NCBI GenBank assembly: GCA_018296165.2
Contig: JACKQL020000062.1
Coordinates: 1 to 64,000, forward strand
Source of the DNA: Termitomyces sp. T153
Lineage: Eukaryota; Basidiomycota; Agaricomycetes; Agaricales; Lyophyllaceae
Length of the DNA: 64,000 bases
Direction: 5' to 3'
The notes under the pieces are model-generated. The model did not search any database and was not told the origin of the DNA. It saw only the letters and a program-made list of their open reading frames with translations. The translations under genes and the position numbers were made by a program. This document shows, piece after piece, positions 1-9,701 of the stretch. Numbering within the stretch: position 1 is the first letter of the stretch; every line of letters begins with the position of its first letter.

Positions 1-751
1 AAATAAGATGTTCCAATTGCAACTTTCTTAACAAGAAAGTGGCTGGATGGCCTGATTGTATTTTTATTCATGCAACAACTCTTGGAACAATAAGATAAGT
101 TAGGAAAACACTGTTATGTGTCTCAAAATCAACTCATCAAATTGACATCCATTTACCTGTTTCAAAAATGAACCACAGATAAATGGTATCAACATCCTCT
201 AAAATGAATTGTTTGTCCTGCTGAACTATTATCTAAAATTATCTTTGAGGGTTTCTGATTAGACTATAAAAAGGAGTATTATGAATTGATTTACAATGGT
301 ATTTCAGTGGCCATTGTGATAATCTCAACCAAATAAGGAGATTATAATATCTATATCTTCCAAGGAGCTCTTGTTCAATGTTCAAGATTAAATTATTGAA
401 AGAATATTTAAATGTTTGACAGCATAACTAACAAGGGAGAAGTTTAGTCATGTAAGATCTTTATGTTCTAAATGGAGAAGATTTATTTAACAAAGACCTT
501 ATTTTTAAGAATTATCCAATCTTAATGTGAATGATGAAATATTCTTACCCCTGAAAGACTTCTCGATTAAATAGAATATTCAACAAACTCTTGAAAAATA
601 TGCATCTAAATTTATTTTTCAGTCCAGTAAATCAATTCATAATAACATTACTCAAAATATTGTTCCCTGCACCCCCATTTATTAGCCGGGGTCAGGTGAG
701 GTCCGGACCAACATTTTCTCAAACCCGTGACCAACTAACTACCCGCTAATC
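1..751. other. AT-rich, CpG-depleted non-coding stretch
   Basis: No open frame of useful length and no recognisable protein is present. Bases 1 to about 660 are strongly AT-rich; by eye I find a single CpG (near base 565), while TpG and CpA are common. At about 664 the composition flips abruptly to the GC-rich, CpG-containing sequence that leads into the first gene. The pattern fits an old repeat eroded by cytosine methylation and deamination, but no terminal repeats or domains survive to name it. The last 90 bases are the likely promoter of the downstream ribosomal protein gene. Confidence 0.6.
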
Positions 752-1979
752 ATGCTCCATCTCAGGCTGCGGGCACTCCAGCGCGGTGTCCCAAGCCACA
801 TTCGGCATCTGCACACGACAGGCATCGTCAAGGCCACCCCCGTCGCCAGCTCGTCGACCGCTGCCGTCCAATCCAACAACAACACCAAGAAGAAGTCCTC
901 GTCGTCGACGAGGACGTCGACTGAGCCCGCAAAATGGACAGCCACCTCCATACGAACGGGCGTGATTGCGCGTAAACGCGGTATGGCTGCCATATGGAAC
1001 GACCAAGGTGTTCGTATACCCGTAACTGTCCTTCAGGTGTGTCTTTCACCTCTTCCTCTCGGTAAATGATGCCATTTTTTTTTCTGCAGTTGGAAAATTG
1101 CCAGGTTACAGCGAATATAAGGACTGTAAGACGTGATCATTCGGTGTATCATGCCGTGCAGGTCGCTGCGTCGGATCGACCTGCGAAGACGACGACGGTG
1201 CAGATGTTGGGACATTTCAGAAAGGCCAAGGTTCCCCCCAAACGGATCGTGAAGGAGTTTCCTGTAACGCCCGACGCTCTTGTTCCTGTTGGTGAGTTTC
1301 CCAATACAGCTCCGCGGCGCGCGTCAAGGTTGTTTATTTTTCTTTCCAAGGTACAACATTGTCTGCTATACACTTTGTACCAGGCCAATACGTGGACGTC
1401 GTCGCCAACTCGTACGATGCACCACGTTCTCATTCTCGGTACACTTTTTTTCTAATATACTCCGTTTCAGCATCGGAAAAGGTTTTCAGGGCGGCATGAA
1501 ACGCTGGGGCTTCCACGGTCTCGCAGCCAGCCACGGTGTCTCCGTCTCGCACCGTTCCTCTGGATCCGCCGGAAACTGCCAAGTACGTCTCTACCTCCCT
1601 CCCCGGCACTCTCTAACGTAACCCCACACAGGACCCCGGCCGGATCTGGCCAGGCAAAAAGATGGCAGGGCGCATGGGCAACAAGCGCGTGACGGTGCAA
1701 AACCTCTCTGTCGTGCGCGTCGACTCTGCGCTGGACCTCGTCTTCGTGCAAGGCAACATCCCAGGGATCGACGACGCCCACGTGCTGATCCGGGACGCGA
1801 AGAAGAAGATGAATGCGCTGAGCGCGCATAATCAGGCAAAGGGGCTGTTTGAGAAGGTGCTGCCAAAGGGCGTGGACGATCTGCCGTTCCCCGCTGGCAC
1901 GGCTGAGCTTGCAAAGTCGCTCCCGCCTGTTATTGAGGCGCCTGCGTATAGACGCAGCCCGTTCACGCCGTTGGAGTAG
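752..1979 (+). CDS. MRPL3: Mitochondrial large-subunit ribosomal protein uL3m
   Basis: Protein of the mitochondrial large ribosomal subunit; L3 family members sit near the peptidyl-transferase centre (yeast name MRPL9). Exons 752-1036, 1090-1291, 1351-1411, 1471-1582 and 1632-1979 join in frame (phases 0, 1, 2, 0). The first 70 residues are basic and Ser/Thr-rich with little acid, as in a mitochondrial presequence. Family signatures are ARKRGM near the start of the L3 fold, then [15 protein letters not shown] and [15 protein letters not shown], which form the rRNA-contacting loop. The tail ends at SPFTPLE. The ATG at 752 is the first in frame after the AT-rich upstream block. No defects seen. 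Confidence 0.93.
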
Positions 1980-2018
1980 AATGTATTTTATTGAGAATAA
2001 ATCGTGTCTTTTTTTGTG

Positions 2019-2861
2019 ATGAGCGTCAATGATCTCCTGCATACGCTCCGCGGTGAGCAGTTCCGGCACGCACAGAACCTCCGTCGGTCGCGCACACACG
2101 TCTCGTCGTCTCTCCCGCGCACTCTCCCTGCTCTCCCCATAGACTTCGAGACCGTTGAACGAATTCCAAGCACCACAGCAGCACAGACGCCCGCTTGGCG
2201 TTCACATGCGCTCTCTCTCGTCATTCCTGCGCTGCCTGGCGTACCGACTCTGACAAACCTATGTCTGCGCGTCCTCGCCTCGCTGCCCGCACACGAATTC
2301 ACACACGACATCGTCCCATGGCTCCCCCCGCATCTCCGGCGTGACCTCGTCCGGCACACCGCCATACACGCCCCGCTGGGAGACGCAAAGCTCTGGGCGC
2401 TCTACGAGCCCGACGGGCACGCAGACACAGAGCTGATCGTCGTCTCGCCACAAGCAACGCTGAGCAACGACTATTTTGTTCGCAGTGCAACTCCTCGAAG
2501 CGATTGGGATACAGACAGCGGTGCAGAGCCTCTTGGCACGCTCGTTCTCGTGTCTACCTATCTAGCAACATCCACGCTCCTCAGTCTGCCGCCAACCATC
2601 ACGCGCATGGCGCTGGTCAATCTGCCCGCCGCGATCCCCCTCCATCGGCTGCCCAACACATGTCCGCTGCTCGTCGTCCTTGATCTATCGTACAATTCGT
2701 GGCTTTCGGTCGTTGAAGAGTCTGAGAAGGCTCTGGAGTGGGTGGAATGGAGACGGTGGAGCAAGCTGAGTATATTGGGGCTGCGCGGGTGCGCTGTATC
2801 TAGTACATTGATTGGTAAACTGAATACGGGACGCTGGGACGATGTAGAGGTGGTACAATAG
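2019..2861 (+). CDS. Hypothetical protein, Leu-rich, possibly F-box/LRR-like
   Basis: Single-exon frame of 280 residues; an in-frame GTG lies 15 bases upstream, but the ATG at 2019 is the first normal start. I do not recognise a family. The middle contains LTNLCLRVLASLP and WLPPHLRRDLVRH, and the end has leucine-rich strands (LLVVLDLSYN, LSILGLRGC) recalling leucine-rich repeats of fungal F-box-like proteins, but no F-box can be shown. It begins 39 bases after the ribosomal protein gene on the same strand. Its stop lies two bases from the stop of the convergent LisH-CTLH gene, so the two 3' ends must overlap as transcripts. Confidence 0.7.
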   Translation: MSVNDLLHTLRGEQFRHAQNLRRSRTHVSSSLPRTLPALPIDFETVERIPSTTAAQTPAWRSHALSLVIPALPGVPTLTNLCLRVLASLPAHEFTHDIVPWLPPHLRRDLVRHTAIHAPLGDAKLWALYEPDGHADTELIVVSPQATLSNDYFVRSATPRSDWDTDSGAEPLGTLVLVSTYLATSTLLSLPPTITRMALVNLPAAIPLHRLPNTCPLLVVLDLSYNSWLSVVEESEKALEWVEWRRWSKLSILGLRGCAVSSTLIGKLNTGRWDDVEVVQ

Positions 2862-2863
2862 TG

Positions 2864-3921
2864 TCATTTCAGGTCGAGGAAAAGACCGAGATGGAATATG
2901 GGCACGGTCTGCAGAGTTGAGAACAAGGTGTAGGAAACAAGGATGGAGGATGCTGACCTCGGGTTCCTTTTGTTGGGTTGGAGGAAGGAGGGCGCCAGGA
3001 CGGGGTTTGACGCCCATCTTGTTTGCGAAATACCACACGCTCTCGGTATAGCGGACGAGTAGTTCCAGGGACGATATGGAGCACACACCTGAGCTCTCTA
3101 GCGAGACGGTGAGAAGCGAGGATTTCTGGGAGTGACGACGTACCAAAGATGGCACGGTGAATCTGATCGGCAACAGCATCGCGGCGTTCCTGGGCGAGAT
3201 ACTTTCTCATGGTGCTGTCCTCTGGGACCTTGTACGCCAGGAGGGCGCCGACATTCTTGAGCTCTGCGGTGAAAAGCCTGCGGTCAGACTCGTTGGGGAG
3301 GATCTGTGCGTGGGCGAGGAGCTTCTGGGCCATGGTGAGGAGGGCGATCTGGTCGGTGGAGGGTGGTGGGTCGTCGGTGTCGTGGAGGGGCCTTGTGCGG
3401 CATGCCTCGATGAAGGCCTGGACACGGAGGTTGAGGGAGAGGTGGGCGGGGTCGGTGGATGTGGCGCAGGCGTAGGGGATGGCGTCTGAGATGCGGCGGG
3501 GCGTGTGGGGCGGAGGACGGTCCGGGCGGGGGCCGGCGAGGACCGCGGGGAAGTGGGACTGGAGGAGGCGGGTGGCGGCGTCGAGGCGGCCGGACTGGAT
3601 GTGGCGGTATATCTCTGTTGCTTGGTCAGCAGACGCAGGGTGACGGGGCAGCGCGTACGGTTGGACTGCTCGATGCGTGCGAGCTCGTCCGCCGGCACGT
3701 CCTGGGCGATGCCGACGTCGTCGCCGTCGGGATCGAGCTGGCGGACGGTGCTCTCGCGGACAAAGGCGGCGACGGTGCGCGTGTAGCCGTGGCGGGCGAG
3801 ATAGTCGACGACGAGGGCGCGCTGCGGGCGGTGAGCGGGGCTTGCGACCGATGGACGTGCTCACCAGCTGGAACGGCGTTCGGCGGGCGACCTGCGCGTC
3901 GACGCCGTCAAAGAGCGACAT
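2864..3921 (-). CDS. LisH-CTLH-CRA domain protein (RanBPM/GID8-like)
   Basis: Spliced on the minus strand from exons 3865-3921, 3659-3821, 3144-3614, 2958-3088 and 2864-2908, giving 288 residues. After a short leader (MSLFDGVDAQ) comes a LisH motif (ALVVDYLARHGYTRTVAAF), then a CTLH region (IYRHIQSGRLDAATRLL, LNLRVQAFIEACR) and a CRA-like end (SISSLELLVRYTESVWYFANK). This order is that of GID8 and the C-terminal half of RanBPM/Gid1, subunits of the GID/CTLH ubiquitin ligase. No SPRY domain precedes it, so it is not a full Gid1/RanBPM. Two introns are only 43 and 44 nt. An in-frame ATG 30 bases further upstream is possible but adds nothing family-like. Confidence 0.82.
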
Positions 3922-3973
3922 TGTGTTTGCATGTATTATGTTCAGGGGCATTGCATCTATTGTATCACGTGCT

Positions 3974-5300
3974 CTACAACAACCCCTCCTCCTCCTCTGT
4001 CCTGCGCCTGCGTCGCCCCCGGTACAGCAGCGACTGCGACACAATCACCACGTCAAACATCAGCGTCCCCCCGCTCCCCAGCAGATATCTGTCCGCGGGT
4101 CAGCTTCGTCCAGTCACATGATCCACACGCACGGTATGCTCTCCCTCAGCAATTCAGGCGTCCAGTCCGGCGACGTCAGGATCGACGCCACATAGAACGA
4201 ATTCCCCAGAAACGCAAACACAAACAGATACATCGACAGGCCCTCTACGGATTTCCGAACGTACTGGGGTGCACGTCAGCTTCAACCCAAAACCAGGTCA
4301 AATACACGCACATTCTTCCATATCTGCGGCAGCCGCGACGTCAGATACAGCGTCGTGCACAACCACGCGAAAATCCGCCCAACCACGCGTGCGTCAACCG
4401 TCTCTGGCCCACTCAGCACAACGCCCGTGCCCCCCGCCCGTCGCTCGCGCTGATGAATCGTCCCAACCCCAAACAACGCCCACACCCCAAGAAACACCAT
4501 CGTCCTCCTGCTCCCCATCGAATGCAATCTGCTCCCATCCCGCTCCCCACCCCGTTCCAGCGGCCGTCCCCGCCGCGTACTGTCGTCCTCTGAGCACCCA
4601 ACACTTCCAGAGCGTTGCCGGTGCCGCTCGATGCTCCATGACACCGTCTTCCTGTGCCCCGTCTCCGAGTGGAAGCTGTCCGCGAGCGCCGCGAGTGCGT
4701 TGTCGTCCGCATCGGGCCAGCGACGCCGATGGTCCACGTGCTCGTCCTGCTGCGCCACGAGAGCTGCAGACGCCGCGACGTTCGCCGCCACCACAGAGAG
4801 CGCCCGATACCGTGCCCGGTCCACCGACGTCCGCGTCCGCGATGCAGAGGGGTGCTGGTGGTGGTGGTGCGGTTTGGGCCGGAGGTAATAGTAAAGGTAT
4901 TGTACAACGATAGTAATGTCTACGAATACAAAGTATACGGCTAGATATGTCTGTTGGCGACGATCGATAAGCGATGCTGAGCTCCGAGATATTGGCGACG
5001 CTTACCTGGAATGGAAGTTGGTGCGTCAGGATGCACCCGACGAGGTTGGAGACGTCGCCTGTGGAGTCGAATCAGTCAGCGTCGTGCACAGACCGAGACA
5101 AGGCGCACCGAGCAGCCAGTTGGTCAGAAACGGCAGAGCAAGGCCCTCACAGGACTGCCTCCGTATGTTCTCCACAACCTGGCTGGGGCGAGTCAGTCCA
5201 AGACAACACACTCCTATACACCTACTCACGGAAACTGTGCACAAAGCCAGCACGCGATGGACGAGTAGCCCAAAAGCTGGCTGAACGTCGTGGAGAGCAT
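3974..5300 (-). CDS. PQ-loop membrane transporter (Ypq/vacuolar basic amino acid type)
   Basis: Six exons (5230-5300, 5109-5182, 5006-5058, 4312-4950, 4133-4263, 3974-4088) join in frame to 360 residues. Two PQ-loop motifs are visible: CAQFPQVVENIRRQS in the first exons and TSRLPQIWKN near residue 275. Each sits at the end of a membrane segment, and the last exon encodes LLGSGGTLMFDVVIVSQ, typical of the family's final segments. PQ-loop proteins of this size (yeast Ypq1-3, human PQLC2/SLC66A1) export cationic amino acids from vacuole or lysosome. The long hydrophilic loop between the two halves (His-run HHHHQHP, then many Arg) is larger than usual. Substrate is inferred from family only. Confidence 0.88.
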
Positions 5301-5395
5301 CAAGATACCCGGTTCACCAGCCGAACTCCGTATTATTTAAATAAATAAATATAATCGGCGGGGGCATCAGCTGACCCCTACTATCGCCGCCGACC

Positions 5396-6481
5396 ATGAA
5401 ACGCGCTGCCACTACCCCCGCCACCTCCTCGTCGTCCAAAAAGACCCGCTTCGTCGACCCCGCAGACGACCCTGTCCGTTTCGCAGACGACGTTGACGCC
5501 GCACTCGAATCTACCTCCCACCGTCGCAACCGTGTCCGCACAGAGGGCTACGACTCTGACTCGAGCGATGACGGCGAGGGCGTCCGCAAGCGCCAGTCGC
5601 GTCAGTCTGCGGGCAACGACGGCGACAACGACGACGACGACATGTTCGCTATAGGCGACAAGCCCAATGCGCCGCCCAAGAACGAGTACCTCCGTCTCGG
5701 CGACATCGAAGGACAAGAGTTCAACGACTCCCATTCTGCGTCTTCCTCCTCAGACTCGGAGCCCGAGGACGAAGACGACGCCGAGCGCCGTAAAAAGGCC
5801 GGGATGGGCTACGAGATGTCGTCTTTCAACATGCGCGACGAGATGGAGGAGGGCAAGTTTACCGAGGACGGAAACTACGTCCGCACGGTCGATGTGCATG
5901 CCGTGCATGACCGATGGATGGACGGCTTCAGCGAGCGCGAGATCAAGCTCGCCCGCCGCAGGAAACGTCAGCACGACAAGGCACAGCGCGATAAGATCCA
6001 CGCAGAGGAGAAAGAACTCGAACAGAGCGGCGGTACAACAAATCTCGAAATCCAATTACTTGCTATGCTCAAGAAGGGCGAGACAGTCCTCGAGGCTCTA
6101 CAGCGTCTAGGCGTACAAGCAAAGAAATCACACTCCAAATCTATCACTGCTCCCTCCTCCCAAATCGAAAAAATCACACATCTCGCGTCTAACATCATGG
6201 CCCTCGGCGAATCTGACATCTACGACAAAACCTACGAAGAGATCGTGCGCGCCGTCCGTTCCTCCGCCTCTGTCGACGACTCCTGGGTGCCCCCCTCCGC
6301 TGACCTACGCTACGAATACAGATGGGACATCCCCACCGGTCACGACCAGACCTTTGGTCCCTTTAGCGAGGAAGAGATGAAGGCCTGGTTCAAGGCCTCC
6401 TATTTCGGTGTCGCCGGCGAAAAAGTCAAAGTCCGTGCCCTGGGTGCCGAATGGGGAGATTGGGACGATGTCATCCAGTGA
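5396..6481 (+). CDS. LIN1: Lin1/CD2BP2-like GYF domain protein
   Basis: Intronless, 361 residues. The N-terminal half is acidic and Ser/Asp-rich with lysine runs (KKTRFVDP, YDSDSSDDGEG), then GDIEGQEFND and a helical middle. The last 70 residues form a GYF domain (YEYRWDI near residue 302, then FGPFSEEEMKAWF), which binds proline-rich peptides. Human CD2BP2 and yeast Lin1/Snu40 have the same layout and associate with the U5 snRNP before tri-snRNP assembly, so a role in spliceosome assembly is likely. The gene ends 28 bases before the convergent RAD54 stop. Its upstream neighbour is divergent with a spacer of only 95 bases. Confidence 0.88.
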   Translation: MKRAATTPATSSSSKKTRFVDPADDPVRFADDVDAALESTSHRRNRVRTEGYDSDSSDDGEGVRKRQSRQSAGNDGDNDDDDMFAIGDKPNAPPKNEYLRLGDIEGQEFNDSHSASSSSDSEPEDEDDAERRKKAGMGYEMSSFNMRDEMEEGKFTEDGNYVRTVDVHAVHDRWMDGFSEREIKLARRRKRQHDKAQRDKIHAEEKELEQSGGTTNLEIQLLAMLKKGETVLEALQRLGVQAKKSHSKSITAPSSQIEKITHLASNIMALGESDIYDKTYEEIVRAVRSSASVDDSWVPPSADLRYEYRWDIPTGHDQTFGPFSEEEMKAWFKASYFGVAGEKVKVRALGAEWGDWDDVIQ

Positions 6482-6509
6482 AACATGTATTATTACTTAT
6501 CACGACCCC

Positions 6510-9500
6510 CTAATGACTGATGTACTGGAATACAAATGATACCTCTGACAATCCAACTTCCGCTCGTAGCAGATCATCGTGGTTGTGTTCCAGTTCCCCG
6601 TTTGTAAAGTGGTTCCACCTACCCCCCAAGCGTCAGTAACACCAATCATAGCAACAAACCCGGTACACCTACGTGCTCGCATCGCCATACAACAGAGCCG
6701 GCGACTTGATCACCTGCTTCCCGTCCCTGCAACGTTTACACTTGAACGTCTCGTGCGTCTCGCACAGCGTCCTTTCATTAAAATTAAAAAGCTGCCGCAG
6801 TGCATCCAGCGAAAAATGCCGCTCAGCGTCCTCCTTCTCATCCACCACCGCAGACGAAAGAGCCTGCTTATTCGCCTGCCGCTGGAAAATCTTTTCCTCA
6901 ATCGTACCCGTCGATATGAACCGGTACACGAAGCCTGACCAGCTTTGAATGTGACGCCCGTGTGCAGACTCTAATACACTCACATTCCTTCTTTTGGCCG
7001 TCACGCCACACACGTGCCAACGCCTGCTGATCGGCTGCTGGATTCCAGTCTCACCACACCTCGGCTCAGTCATCCGTCGCGTGCAAGCATCAATCCGACT
7101 CACCAGGATCGAACAAAACCAGCCGATTGGCGCCTATAAGATTAATACCACATCCACCGGCTTTACTGCTCAACAGAAATATAAACTCCTTCCCCTCAGG
7201 ATTATTAAACTGATCAACAAGCTTCTGTCGCTTGATAATGGTCATCGTACCATCCAGCCGGAAATACCCATACCTGCAAAAAATCATCAGGGCAATCCCG
7301 CAGACTCTCACAGAGAAAAAAAAACAGACTTCTTGCTTCGACAGAGCTTTTCAAACAAATCTAGCGTCTGCGTGTAATTGCTGATCAAAACAATCTTGTC
7401 TGTCGTATGCGTCTTGATGTGATGCAGGAACCTATGACCGAGTCAGAATGATGTATCATCGCGCTGGATAATTCACCCCACCGTTCCAACACTACAAACT
7501 TGCCACTCCAATCACATCGCACTGCTTGACTACGTCCTCGATCTTTGCTAGTGGCGCCAGCACCCGCAAAGCCCTCGGGTATCAAGTGTTCACTTCCTCG
7601 AAGGTCTTCAGGAAGTTTTAACAGTTCTGGATGATTACATAGCTTCTTGAGAATGTTGATCGCTTTGAGAGGTTGAGAATCCGCTCCTCGTAATAGAGCC
7701 TTGATTTCCGGGGAAGAGATGAATAATCGGTAAAGCGACAGTTGAAATTCTGAGAGTCCGCAGAACACGACATGCTCGTATTTCACGGGAACTGCAAGAC
7801 GTTGAGATATTTTGACGCGCAGAAAGAAAAACGCTGGAACGAACGGTATTTGGAGAGAAGGTCGTTTGTTCTCCGGATGATAAACTTGGTAACAAGTCCA
7901 CCCAGTTCCTTCAACTTCTCCTCGCTCTTCGCCTTGACCTCGTCTGTAGCTTCTGCATCTCGTCCGCGGATAATCAAGTTTTCAAAGTTCTTCCGAAAGT
8001 CATTCTTAGAGCCCAGGAAATTGGGATTGGCAAAACTCAAGAGTGAAAAGTACTCTGTAAGATCGTTCTGTTCGCACGAAAGAGGTCAGAGCAAAGCTTG
8101 GCGTGTGCCAAGGTTGCAGAACCTGCCTGGATGGGAGTTCCAGTCAAAATAACGCGTCGTTTGACATTCAAAGCGTTCAGCGCTTGGTATGTCAATGATT
8201 CTGCCGCAAGCGTTATCACGAGTGGCACTTCGCATAAAGAAAACACTCGCCTGAATTCTTGAGCCTATGCCCTTCATCGCATAAAAGCAGACCAACACTC
8301 GAATTGGCGAGATACGCTCCGAGGGTCCGGAGAGTTTCATACGAAACAATCATCACTATCGCAACATTAGCTGGGATTCAGAGTTCCTAGGATCATAAAG
8401 CTTGCCTGGTTGTGTGACATTTCTCCCAGAGGCAGCTACCCAACGAGCAACTTTTTCCAATAGTTCGCTCTTGCCACCTTTTCCATCGACAGCTAATGGG
8501 TTCAACGCGTCTTTCCCCAGCCATTTCACTGAGGGTCCTTCTAATTACTACAATACAAAAGAAGCAGCCAATAACGTACCGAATTCATTGGCCCAGTTCT
8601 TGACCAGACTAGAAGGACAAGCGATGATACACTTCTCTATAGTCGGCTTGCCAGCTCGAGGCGACTGTTTAAGTAGAGTCCAAAGCAGTGCAATGCATTG
8701 AAGCGTCTTCCCCAAACCCATTTCGTCGGCCATAATACAACCATATTGGTTTTCCATGAGCATCCCCGAAGCGCATTTATACAAAAACTACATTGTGAAT
8801 TAAAGTAACAAGTGTTTGTAACCAAGACTCACCTTTACACCCTCGACCTGATGGGGCCGGAGAACTTTAGACAACTTCGGGTCTATGACAACAGGTACTT
8901 TGTCTATTTTTTCCTTCTGGTCTTTCCCTTCGCCGAGTAGAACCCTCAAGCTCTTGTGTGGATTGTACATTCCTGCGGTCTTTGCCTTCGCTTCTTGCGC
9001 TGCTTTCTCCTTTGCTTCCTCCTTCTCTCGTTCCTTCCTCTCCTCATCTGTCTCTCGATCGTCAATCGTAGGATCGTAAAGAACAATCGCATGATCCTCC
9101 ATAGGGTCGTGCAACGGCCTGGGTATTATCTTCGCCTTTGGGCGGATTCCAAGGGATATATTAGTCGGTATTAGAGAGACAGTAGCGCCATCCTTGTTCG
9201 TCATTGCAGGCATCGAAAACCTGCGAACGACCTGCTCGAAGGGCTTCGGTCTATACACGGGGTAAGTCTTGATAGCGGCAAGAAGGTCCTCTTCATTATG
9301 GTAGGTCCCGTCGCGATCATCCTTCTTCTTCTTCTTTCTCCGAGAAGCTTCATCTTCATCTTCAGAATCATCATCTGCGCCTTGTTGACCCTTGTACGAA
9401 ACCCGTTTTCGTTTGCGCTGTGGCTGGACACGGTCAATAGTAGGGACTAATAACGTTGGAGGCTTGAAGGGTTTGTTGATCCGGGTGCTTTCTTGGAGAC

Positions 9501-9546
9501 GGTCGACGATTTTGCCATCGTTGGTAGTCGGTGCCCGTCGTAGCAT
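6510..9546 (-). CDS. RAD54: DNA repair and recombination ATPase Rad54
   Basis: SNF2-family DNA translocase that works with Rad51 in homologous recombination. About eleven exons, read on the minus strand, follow yeast Rad54 from end to end: a basic N-terminus ([12 protein letters not shown]), [43 protein letters not shown], the Walker A motif [11 protein letters not shown], the DEGHRLKN box, [75 protein letters not shown], and the C-terminal FQYISH just before the stop. Start at 9546 ([10 protein letters not shown]) resembles the family's short basic start. No missing motif was seen; exact exon edges were not all resolved. Confidence 0.95.
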
Positions 9547-9701
9547 CAGTTATGGGCACAATTGTCAGACCTCAACGCGGCAGTCATGATCACGAGGAAT
9601 GTGTGACAACAAAGCATGGCGCGTGACATCTCGTGTGGAAGATCGCCGTCTTCACTTGTCCATGTTGTCAAAGGTCGTACGTACATATATGATAAATGGC
9701 A

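Noticed and set aside
1..660. Mitochondrial DNA insertion as source of the AT-rich stretch
   Set aside because: No mitochondrial gene or tRNA could be recognised, and the near-total CpG loss fits methylation-driven decay better; not formally excluded.
2004..2018. GTG start for the hypothetical protein at 2004
   Set aside because: Nuclear fungal genes normally start at ATG; the ATG at 2019 follows five codons later.
3207..4195. Several long plus-strand frames across 3.2-4.2 kb
   Set aside because: They are GC-rich shadow frames opposite the LisH-CTLH and PQ-loop genes, whose motifs and introns are clear on the minus strand.
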